Below are positions 1-5,799 of a DNA stretch of 7,275 bases, piece after piece. The number at the start of each line of letters is the position of its first letter. Position 1 is the first letter of the stretch. Under the pieces are notes generated by a model, which was not told where the DNA came from, searched no databases, and saw only the letters and a list, made by a program, of their open reading frames with translations. This stretch comes from Candidatus Sodaliphilus fimicaballi (GTDB taxonomy: Bacteria > Bacteroidota > Bacteroidia > Bacteroidales > Muribaculaceae): the NCBI GenBank assembly GCA_018065165.1, contig JAGHTV010000006.1:1-7275 (forward strand), given 5' to 3'. The translations under genes and the position numbers were made by a program.

Positions 1-157
1 GATATTTAGTTACTCTGTTACCTTCGGCATAATAGAAATTTACCCATTCACGGCCTTCCTGCACCAGCGGTTGATAATCGGCTAGCTTTGTTTGTGCCTG
101 AGTTGCAACTGCAGATAACAATGCAACTAATGTAAGTAATAACTTTTTCATAAGCAT
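1..157 (-). CDS. Secreted protein of unknown function, N-terminal fragment
   Basis: This is the first 52 codons of a gene that runs off the left edge. The reading starts MLMKKLLLTLVALLSAVATQ and shows a classic Sec signal peptide: Lys-Lys, a hydrophobic core of about 13 residues, then a likely signal peptidase I site after ATQA with Gln at +1. The mature part begins QTKLADYQPLVQEGREWVNF and has no motif I can tie to a function; the pattern of a short acidic/aromatic start after a QA site is common in exported Bacteroidales proteins. Two starts are possible, ATG at 155-157 and ATG at 149-151 (MKK). I chose the upstream one because an A-rich stretch (AAAGAAA, 166-172) lies 8 nt before it; no true Shine-Dalgarno is present. 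A long structured leader with its own promoter precedes it. The export call is firm; the role is unknown. Confidence 0.75.
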   Translation of the reverse strand, partial: MLMKKLLLTLVALLSAVATQAQTKLADYQPLVQEGREWVNFYYAEGNRVTKY

Positions 158-470
158 AATTAGTGTTTCTTTCGTCCCAAGGAAACCATTATATTAATAA
201 ATAAAGAAAGCGTGGGACGATGTCGTTGTCAATCAACCTAGAGGCATCGCCAAACGCCTTACCCAAAATTGAACAACCCACCCCCACGCCATAGCTTATA
301 AAACATCCCGCTTGCACGGGGGTGGATATACAAGCATAGCGAAGGCGTTTCGAGTTGCCTCAATATCCTTTGGGTTGAAAATTGGCGATTTTCTAAGTTA
401 GGAATTGAAGCGAAACGCTTTCAATGAAATATGTCATTCACTAAGTAGCCTCTGCTACTATATCTTGAAT
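158..470 (-). ncRNA. Candidate structured 5' leader RNA or small RNA of unknown family
   Basis: Between the promoter at 476-506 and the start codon at 157 lie about 310 nt without a convincing gene but full of inverted repeats. In transcript order they are: a hairpin at 459-444 (6 bp, 4-nt loop), a hairpin at 425-404 (9 bp with one bulge, 3-nt loop), and a hairpin at 393-377 (6 bp, 5-nt loop). A long stem follows from four nested arms: 378-373 with 238-233, 361-356 with 246-241, 350-342 with 260-252 (9 bp perfect), and 325-318 with 285-278 (8 bp perfect). A 7-bp helix near the start codon pairs 219-213 with 179-173. No oligo-U terminator is seen before the gene, so a leader is more likely than a free RNA. 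I see no TPP, cobalamin, SAM, RNase P or tmRNA signature. Pairings were found by eye; the family is unidentified. Confidence 0.55.
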
Positions 471-475
471 TGATG

Positions 476-506
476 CAAAGGTAGTTATTTTATGGAAATT
501 AACAAA
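476..506 (-). promoter_or_regulatory. Bacteroidetes-type promoter for the 158-470 leader and the gene at 1-157
   Basis: On the minus strand a perfect -7 box TACCTTTG (476-483; consensus TAnnTTTG) is preceded, after 19 bp, by a -33 box TTTG (503-506). Both boxes and the spacing fit the known primary-sigma promoter of Bacteroides and relatives. The transcript would start near 468-472, leaving a leader of roughly 310 nt before the ATG at 157, unusually long for an ordinary secreted-protein gene. The surrounding sequence is AT-rich. Confidence 0.75.
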
Positions 507-579
507 GAAAACGACTGAATTTAAGTTTTGAATTTGTCAAAATGCATATAGAGTTGACACAATCATCTATGTTACAACA

Positions 580-607
580 AAGCCTCGAGGCATTTGCCCC
601 AAGGCTT
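580..607 (-). terminator. Terminator hairpin after thiL, possibly bidirectional
   Basis: A 12-bp stem (580-591 with 596-607, two G-U pairs when read on the minus strand) closes a 4-nt loop. It starts 44 nt past the thiL stop codon. On the minus strand the 3' flank is TTGTTG, a poor U-tract; on the plus strand the flank is more T-rich (CTTTATTATAT). It separates the sppA-thiL operon from the promoter at 476-506. Confidence 0.65.
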
Positions 608-624
608 CTTTATTATATAAGTGG

Positions 625-648
625 TTAACCCGTTAACCCATTAACCCC
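625..648. repeat. Tandem 8-bp repeat, three copies of TTAACCCN
   Basis: TTAACC occurs at 625, 633 and 641, an exact 8-bp period; the first copy is preceded by GG, the last ends in CCCC. The array lies between the thiL stop codon and the terminator hairpin, so it would be in the 3' untranslated part of the operon transcript. Copies differ only at the eighth base. Function unknown. Confidence 0.75.
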
Positions 649-651
649 TTA

Positions 652-1686
652 TTACTCAGTGAACGCATTCCAGCCCTGGGCGCGTATCTCGAGCTCGGCG
701 TCGTCGCGTGTTACCATGTAGGCTCCTAGCTCAGGCTTAGTGATGCGACCAATGAGTTTGGCGGTCTTCATCTGCTCAATCTTGTCGTGCTCGTGCAGAG
801 GCACGGTGAAGAGCAGCTCATAGTCCTCACCGCCGTTCATGGCGGCAGTCACGAGGTTCATGTTAAGCTCCTCGGCCATGATAGCAGTCTGGTAGTCAAT
901 GGGGATGCGGTCCTCATATATGCGGCAACCCACGTTAGAGTCTTGGCAGATGTGGAGCAATTCGCTCGACAGACCGTCGCTCACATCCATCATGGCTGTG
1001 GGGTGGATACCCAGTTGAGCCATCTCGGCAATGACATCGCGTCGTGCCTCGGGCTTTAGCTGGCGCTCAATGATGTACTCCTTGCCGGCAAAGTCGGGCT
1101 GGAAGTCTTGTACGCCTCCACCAGCCTCGCGTTCACGCTCGAGCAGTTGCAGCCCCATGTAGGCTGCACCCAGGTCACCGCTCACGCACACCAGGTCGGT
1201 GTCGCGTGCTCCACTACGCAGCACTGTGTTGCCTTTCTTGGCTTCGCCCACGCAGGTGATGCTTATGATGAGACCTGTTACCGATGCACTGGTGTCGCCA
1301 CCCACCAGGTCAACGCCATACTCCTCGCATGCAATGCGAATGCCGTCGTACAACTCGGTGATGTGCTCAATGGTAAAGCGTTTGCTTATACCCAGCGATA
1401 CGGTAATCTGGCGAGGTACGCCGTTCATGGCATACACATCGCTGAAGTTGACCACTGCGGCCTTGTAGCCCAAGTGACGCAAAGGCACGTAGGTGAGGTC
1501 AAAGTGGATGCCCTCAAGCAGCAGGTCGGTGGTGATGAGAGCCTCGGTATCCTCTCCACTATAGTCAAGGATGGCACAATCGTCGCCTATGCCCAGCACC
1601 GAACTCTTGTGCTTGAGTTCAAAGTTCTTGGTAAGTTCCTTGATCAAGCCAAACTCGCCCAGTGTAGATATTTCAGTTTCGTTCAT
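652..1686 (-). CDS. thiL: Thiamine-monophosphate kinase
   Basis: ThiL phosphorylates thiamine monophosphate with ATP to thiamine diphosphate, the active cofactor, in the cytosol. The 344-residue protein has the AIR-synthase-like fold of the family, seen from its motifs in order: GIGDDCA (32-38), TTD (52-54), LVGGDT (127-132), MDVSDGLSSEL (233-243) and NGGEDYEL (284-291). The Asp-rich motifs hold Mg-nucleotide in this family. Length is slightly above the roughly 325 residues of the E. coli enzyme; a short insertion rich in Glu/Gly (183-200) accounts for most of it. The ATG at 1684-1686 gives an N-terminus (LGEFGLIKEL) that aligns with the family start, and no other Met is close. It is the last gene of the sppA-lpxK-punA-thiL run, 71 bp after punA, and no thiamine riboswitch is visible upstream, so it is probably expressed with the operon. 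Complete and intact. Confidence 0.96.
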   Translation of the reverse strand: MNETEISTLGEFGLIKELTKNFELKHKSSVLGIGDDCAILDYSGEDTEALITTDLLLEGIHFDLTYVPLRHLGYKAAVVNFSDVYAMNGVPRQITVSLGISKRFTIEHITELYDGIRIACEEYGVDLVGGDTSASVTGLIISITCVGEAKKGNTVLRSGARDTDLVCVSGDLGAAYMGLQLLEREREAGGGVQDFQPDFAGKEYIIERQLKPEARRDVIAEMAQLGIHPTAMMDVSDGLSSELLHICQDSNVGCRIYEDRIPIDYQTAIMAEELNMNLVTAAMNGGEDYELLFTVPLHEHDKIEQMKTAKLIGRITKPELGAYMVTRDDAELEIRAQGWNAFTE

Positions 1687-1707
1687 AACGTAATATAAAA
1701 GGAATAT

Positions 1708-1747
1708 CTAGAAAGTCTAGAAACACTAGAAAGTCTAGTCTAGACTA
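1708..1747. repeat. Tandem 9-bp CTAGAAAGT-like repeat ending in a 12-bp palindrome
   Basis: CTAG appears at 1708, 1717, 1726 and 1735 with an exact 9-bp period (units CTAGAAAGT, CTAGAAACA, CTAGAAAGT, then CTAGT), and again at 1740. The right end forms a perfect 12-bp palindrome, TAGTCTAGACTA (1736-1747). The array fills most of the punA-thiL gap. In RNA, 1714-1720 or 1732-1738 could pair with 1740-1746. Five CTAG sites in 36 bp is notable, since this tetranucleotide is scarce in many bacterial genomes. Function unknown. Confidence 0.8.
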
Positions 1748-1757
1748 TTGTTTTAAA

Positions 1758-2597
1758 TTAGAGTTCGTTGAACTGGTTGATGATTTCCTTCATCACAAAT
1801 GTCATGATGGGCTCAGCCTTGGCAGCAGCTGCCTGAACCTCCTCGTGAGTTGCCTCCTCAACAACGCCCTCGGCACCAATATCGGTGATTACCGACATGC
1901 CGAACACCTCCATGTCGCCGTGGCGTGCCACGATAACCTCGGGAACGGTGCTCATGCCCACAGCGTCGCCGCCTATACGCCAGAAGTAGCGATACTCGGC
2001 AGGAGTCTCAAATGTGGGGCCTGATGTGCCCACGTAAACACCCTCAACTAGGCGAATGTCGTTGGCCTTGGCAATCTCGCGAGCCTTCTCAATGAGGCGA
2101 GGGCTGTAAGCGTCGACCATACCGGGGAAGCGGGGACCCAGCTCGTTGTAGTTCTTGCCACGCAAGGGATGCTCGGGGAAAACATTGATGTGGTCAGTGA
2201 TAATCATGAGGTCGCCCACCTTGAAGTTGGGGTTCATGCCACCGGCAGCGTTCGATACAAACAGTGTCTTCACGCCCACGGCCTTCATCACGCGCACGGG
2301 GAAGGTTACCTCCTTCATTGAGTAGCCCTCGTAGAAGTGGAAACGACCTTGCATTGCCATGATGTACTTGCCACCCAGTGTGCCAAAGATGAGACGGCCC
2401 GAGTGACCCTCAACAGTCGAAACGGGGAAGTTGGGAATCTCTGAGTAAGGGATTGATACTTCTATATCTATGTGGTTAACGAGTTCGCCAAGTCCTGTAC
2501 CCAGGATGATGGCAGTCTTAGGCATCTTGCCCACACGCTCAATAAGATATTGTGCAGTCTCGTTAATTCGTTCTAGCCAATTGATTTCTTGTACCAT
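1758..2597 (-). CDS. punA: Purine-nucleoside phosphorylase, trimeric PNP-I type
   Basis: This enzyme cleaves purine ribonucleosides or deoxyribonucleosides with phosphate to the free base and (deoxy)ribose 1-phosphate, for salvage in the cytosol. At 279 residues it matches the low-molecular-mass trimeric family (human PNP, PunA, XapA). Visible site residues by comparison with human PNP: phosphate loop GTGLG (33-37), GHSGRL with His65, QGRFHFYEG with Arg85, His87, Tyr89 and Glu90, NAAGG (116-120), GPTFETPAE with the purine-binding Glu197, VGMSTVPEV (213-221) and His251. The residue that is Asn243 in the human enzyme is Asp239 here (ITDIG), which may alter base preference. The start ATG at 2595-2597 follows an A/T-rich stretch typical of Bacteroidetes starts; no Shine-Dalgarno. 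It lies 60 bp after lpxK and 71 bp before thiL. Family certain; preferred nucleoside uncertain. Confidence 0.95.
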   Translation of the reverse strand: MVQEINWLERINETAQYLIERVGKMPKTAIILGTGLGELVNHIDIEVSIPYSEIPNFPVSTVEGHSGRLIFGTLGGKYIMAMQGRFHFYEGYSMKEVTFPVRVMKAVGVKTLFVSNAAGGMNPNFKVGDLMIITDHINVFPEHPLRGKNYNELGPRFPGMVDAYSPRLIEKAREIAKANDIRLVEGVYVGTSGPTFETPAEYRYFWRIGGDAVGMSTVPEVIVARHGDMEVFGMSVITDIGAEGVVEEATHEEVQAAAAKAEPIMTFVMKEIINQFNEL

Positions 2598-2657
2598 AAT
2601 ATATTGTATTTAAGTGATTGTCCAGTATTCTTTGGGATGTAAGGATGCCTGTATACT

Positions 2658-3764
2658 TCAGGCCTTGATAAGACGCACGAGTTCGCTGATGAAGTCGTGG
2701 TTGTCTTGCTCCAGGAAGCCCACCTTGATGGGGATGTAGTAGATGCTGTTACGCATTGTGGGTGGGTAGTAGGGGTTGTTCAATATACGCACCGAGTCTT
2801 TCTCGGTGGTAATGATAAACTTGCGGCGACCTGGCAGGCTCTCAAATATGTTAAAGATGTCGCTGAAGTCCTTGCGAGAGAAGTAGTGATGGTCGTCATA
2901 GTGCATCACCTTGACCAGTGCGTTGAATCGACGCAAGTACTTGACCAGTGGCTTGGCATTGGCAATGCCAGTCACACACAGTATGGTGTCCTCGGGTTGC
3001 AACCACATGAGCGATGTGATTTGCGGGTTGTTGATGGGGAACACGGGCTTGGGGTCGGCATAGCGAATGTTAGAGAAGAACAGCAATGTCGACGGGAATA
3101 GGTCAAGGCTAAGCTTGGTAGTGCGCAGTTCCAGCGAGTTGATGTCGCTAGGACACTTGGTGACCACTACAATTTCACTGTCAAGCATATATCGCATGGG
3201 CTCACGCAGTGTGCCCAGGGGCATCAGTTTGTCGTTATAGGGTGGGCGAGTGTAGTCAACCAGCACAATGTTCACCTTGGGTTTTACATAGCGGTGCTGG
3301 AATGCGTCGTCAAGCAAGAACAGGTCGATGTCGGGGTTGATGCGCATCATCTCCCTGATTCCCTTGCGGCGGTTCTCGCACACTGCCAGTGTGATCAGAC
3401 CGTTGAACTTGTGGTAAATCTGGTAAGGTTCATCACCCAGGTCCTTGGGCGATAATGCGTTTGATGCCAGGATAAAGCCCTTGGTCATGCGCTTGTAGCC
3501 ACGACTCAGCACGCCTATGTTGTACTGGCGACACAGGGCCTCGATGATGTACTCCACATGAGGTGTCTTGCCTGTACCACCCACTGTGATGTTGCCCACC
3601 GATACAACAGGAATGTCAAATTCCTCTCGCTTGAGTACGCCCCACTTGAAGCATGAGTTGCGCACCCACACGGCAGCACCATATATCCATGAAAACGGTG
3701 TAAGTATCGCATTCATGACGGTTTTGCGTTGTTGCTTGTTCAAGAGCTTGGTGAAGTCAATCAT
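2658..3764 (-). CDS. lpxK: Tetraacyldisaccharide 4'-kinase (lipid A synthesis)
   Basis: LpxK adds the 4'-phosphate to the tetraacyldisaccharide precursor of lipid A at the inner face of the cytoplasmic membrane, the sixth step of the Raetz pathway. The 368-residue protein shows an N-terminal hydrophobic/amphipathic segment (about 19-34) that would dock it to the membrane, a P-loop in GNITVGGTGKTP (57-68), LSRGYKR (86-92), GDEPYQI (110-116), the Walker B-like LLDDAFQHR (150-158), PLGTLREP (182-189), DDHHYFS (290-296) and TTEKD (319-323). All are family hallmarks. It is longer than the E. coli protein (328), partly through a basic 16-residue N-terminal extension; Met17 is an alternative start, but neither start has a Shine-Dalgarno. 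The gene begins 46 bp after sppA. Lipid A kinases mark this as a Gram-negative cell. Complete. Confidence 0.95.
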   Translation of the reverse strand: MIDFTKLLNKQQRKTVMNAILTPFSWIYGAAVWVRNSCFKWGVLKREEFDIPVVSVGNITVGGTGKTPHVEYIIEALCRQYNIGVLSRGYKRMTKGFILASNALSPKDLGDEPYQIYHKFNGLITLAVCENRRKGIREMMRINPDIDLFLLDDAFQHRYVKPKVNIVLVDYTRPPYNDKLMPLGTLREPMRYMLDSEIVVVTKCPSDINSLELRTTKLSLDLFPSTLLFFSNIRYADPKPVFPINNPQITSLMWLQPEDTILCVTGIANAKPLVKYLRRFNALVKVMHYDDHHYFSRKDFSDIFNIFESLPGRRKFIITTEKDSVRILNNPYYPPTMRNSIYYIPIKVGFLEQDNHDFISELVRLIKA

Positions 3765-3810
3765 CGTTGTGCGTTAATTGCTTATTTCGTTAGTTTAGTA
3801 GTCTCGTTGA

Positions 3811-5598
3811 TTACTTGATCACAGGTTTCTCCATGATGCACAGCACATGGTCACGACTCAACAGGCGGGTGATGTACTTGTGATACTCATAGAGCATGCC
3901 CATCTCGCCCTGGAGGCGTGCCTCATAGCGTGATACCATGTAGTCCTCGAGCATCTTCTCCCAGTTGCTCTTGGCTTGGGGATAATATTGAGTCTCATAC
4001 TCGCCATCCTTGAGCTTAGCCTTGGTGGCTGCCCACTTGATGGCTGCATCAAGGTTGCCAAGCTCGTCGACAAGACCAATCTTCTTGGCTGTGATGCCAT
4101 CCCACACGCGACCCTCGGCAATCACCTTGATAGAGTCTTGGGTCATATGGCGACCGTCGGCACAGTGCTTGGTAAACAGCTCGTAGCCCTGGTTAACCAT
4201 GTTTTGCATAGCAGCCTGCTGTGCGGGGGTCATGCGGCGAACGCCCATGTCAGAGTTTTCGTTGGTCTTTACGGTGCATATGTTGATTCCCAACTTGTTT
4301 CCTCTCAACTCGTCAACGCAGGGAATGACACCAAAGATGCCAATGCTGCCAGTGATGGTTGTGGGCTCGGCAAAGATGCGGTCGGCGTTACATGAGATGT
4401 AGTAGCCACCCGATGCTGCATAGTCGCCCATCGATACTACAAATGGCTTGCCACTCTTCTTGAAGTCGTCGAGCGCCTTCCACATTTGCTCTGAACCAAA
4501 TGCACTGCCACCAGGTGAGTTTACACGCAGTACTAGTGCCTTAACATCGTCGTCGTCGATGAGGTCGCGTACGGCATCGGCTATCTCTTCACTGTCAATG
4601 CCTTCTTCGTTGCTCATGGGTGACTGCTGACCATCAATCTCACCTACGGCATAGAGCACGGCAACTTTGTCGCCACTTGCATCCTTGCTGAAGTCGTCGG
4701 CAATGTCGGCAGGTGAAACCAGATTCAAGTCATCGTCCTTCTCAACCTTGGTCAGGGCCTTGAGACGATCTTCCATCTCGTTCTTGTAGCACAGTTTGTC
4801 TACGAGCTTGCACTTGACGAGGCTGTCGGCTGCTTGAGTCAGGGTAACGCCATCGGCCAGAGCGTTAAACGCTTCGGGGGTAATCTTGCGGTCAACGGCC
4901 ATGCTGTCGACCATAGTTTTCCATATGTTACCCAAGTACACCTCGGTCTGCAAGCGATTAGCATCGCTCATTTCCTCGACCATGTAAGGCTCAACGGCAC
5001 TCTTGAATGTGCCCACACGCACTACCTGCATCTCTACACCCAGCTTGTCGAGCAATTTCTTGGGATAGGGAACATTGCTTGAAAGGCCGTGAATGTCGAC
5101 TGCGCCCACGGGGTTCAGGAACATGCTGTCGGCCACGCTGGCAATGTAGTAGTCGCCTTGGTTGTAGGCCTGATAGGCATAGGCATAGATAAACTTGCCA
5201 CTGCTCTTGAAATCCTTGAGTGCGGCACGCAGGGTGTGCATTGTTGCAGGCGATGCGCCTACGCCTTCACACTCGATGTAGATGCCGTCGATATTCTTGT
5301 TTTCCTTAGCATTCTTGATTGCACTCAGCAGCGTGTTGAGACCCTCGCTATTGACATTGTTTCCTAGCAGCATGGCCATCATGTCCATGTCACTGCGAGT
5401 AGCACGGTCGGTAATCTCGCCTTTGAGGTCAAGGTGCAGTATTGAGTGCTCTGTAACCGAGGCGTTCTTGCTACTTTGAGCTGCGCTTATACCTATCATG
5501 GCAAAGCTCATGATAATTGAAGTTACAAAGAAAATTGTCAAAGCTATCCATACACCCACGAATGAACCGCAGACGATGAGCAAAAATTTCTTCATCAT
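3811..5598 (-). CDS. sppA: Signal peptide peptidase SppA, 67K tandem-domain type
   Basis: SppA is a membrane-anchored Ser/Lys protease that degrades leftover signal peptides after they are released into the membrane, with its active site on the outer face of the cytoplasmic membrane. The 595-residue length and two tandem ClpP-like domains fit the long (E. coli-like) form. An N-terminal membrane anchor spans about residues 5-38. The catalytic lysine is Lys199 in VGTFKSAVEPY in the first domain, and the nucleophile Ser396 in DYAASGGYY in the second, matching Lys209 and Ser409 of E. coli. VNSPGGSA (359-366) and ITGSIGIFG (415-423) are further hallmarks. It starts MMKKF; the second Met, one codon later, could equally be used. 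It heads the four-gene run, 46 bp before lpxK, behind a possible promoter at 5691-5698. Intact, with both catalytic residues. Confidence 0.96.
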   Translation of the reverse strand: MMKKFLLIVCGSFVGVWIALTIFFVTSIIMSFAMIGISAAQSSKNASVTEHSILHLDLKGEITDRATRSDMDMMAMLLGNNVNSEGLNTLLSAIKNAKENKNIDGIYIECEGVGASPATMHTLRAALKDFKSSGKFIYAYAYQAYNQGDYYIASVADSMFLNPVGAVDIHGLSSNVPYPKKLLDKLGVEMQVVRVGTFKSAVEPYMVEEMSDANRLQTEVYLGNIWKTMVDSMAVDRKITPEAFNALADGVTLTQAADSLVKCKLVDKLCYKNEMEDRLKALTKVEKDDDLNLVSPADIADDFSKDASGDKVAVLYAVGEIDGQQSPMSNEEGIDSEEIADAVRDLIDDDDVKALVLRVNSPGGSAFGSEQMWKALDDFKKSGKPFVVSMGDYAASGGYYISCNADRIFAEPTTITGSIGIFGVIPCVDELRGNKLGINICTVKTNENSDMGVRRMTPAQQAAMQNMVNQGYELFTKHCADGRHMTQDSIKVIAEGRVWDGITAKKIGLVDELGNLDAAIKWAATKAKLKDGEYETQYYPQAKSNWEKMLEDYMVSRYEARLQGEMGMLYEYHKYITRLLSRDHVLCIMEKPVIK

Positions 5599-5650
5599 AA
5601 TGCTAAGTATTTTTTTATTAAAAACTTAATAATCAATCGTTTATTATTGC

Positions 5651-5681
5651 GAGTGGGTTTTGGTGTTGCTGTGTGCCACTC
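5651..5681 (-). other. Possible hairpin in the sppA leader
   Basis: GAGTGG (5651-5656) and CCACTC (5676-5681) are perfect inverted repeats with a 19-nt loop, just after the expected transcript start for the sppA operon. There is no U-run, so it is not a terminator; it could stabilise the 5' end of the mRNA. Weak on its own. Confidence 0.3.
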
Positions 5682-5683
5682 AG

Positions 5684-5698
5684 TAACTTACAAAGTTA
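5684..5698 (-). promoter_or_regulatory. Likely -7 box of the sppA operon, within a dyad
   Basis: The minus strand has TAACTTTG (5691-5698), a perfect Bacteroidetes -7 box, about 93 bp ahead of the sppA start. A TTG occurs at 5711-5713, only 12 bp away, so no well-spaced -33 box is visible and the promoter call is only moderate. The box is one half of a 6-bp inverted repeat, TAACTT-ACA-AAGTTA (5684-5698), centred just downstream of the box, which could be a repressor site or chance. Confidence 0.5.
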
Positions 5699-5740
5699 AC
5701 TATAATTTTGCAATTGCCACCCTTTTTGCTCCTTTTTTTT

Positions 5741-5777
5741 ATAAAAAAAGGGCGTAGCTCCATCGAGCCACGCCCTT
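5741..5777 (-). terminator. Strong intrinsic terminator of the PKD-protein gene
   Basis: On the minus strand a 13-bp stem (5765-5777 with 5748-5760, one G-U pair) with a GATG loop is followed at once by a run of T residues (TTTTTTTAT). It lies 22 nt after the stop codon at 5800-5802. It separates the surface-protein gene from the sppA operon, which therefore needs its own promoter. Confidence 0.92.
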
Positions 5778-5799
5778 GTAGTTATGGGTCAACTTGCAA

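Noticed and set aside
259..310. G-quadruplex from four G-runs in the leader transcript
   Set aside because: Runs of three or more G occur, but the linkers are up to about 20 nt long and the G5 run is better used in the perfect 8-bp arm.
393..437. A 14-codon frame (MTYFIESVSLQFLT) early in the leader
   Set aside because: Its sequence is fully explained by the hairpins at 404-425 and 377-393, it has no ribosome-entry signal, and its composition does not suggest an attenuator peptide.
158..470. A known RNA: tmRNA, RNase P RNA, SRP RNA, or a TPP, cobalamin or SAM riboswitch
   Set aside because: I looked for the tmRNA tag frame and tRNA-like end, the conserved P4 strands of RNase P, the B12 box and the TPP core and saw none. 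A 6S RNA or a less familiar Rfam motif cannot be excluded by eye.
158..650. CRISPR array or insertion sequence in the gene-poor left region
   Set aside because: There are no regularly spaced direct repeats of CRISPR length, no transposase frame and no terminal inverted repeats with target duplication; the repeats present are inverted and local.
1108..1698. A 196-codon open frame on the plus strand
   Set aside because: It lies wholly antisense to thiL, whose motifs are unmistakable; its translation is Ala/His/Val-rich low-complexity sequence with no family resemblance. The same holds for the other plus-strand frames opposite lpxK, sppA and the PKD gene.
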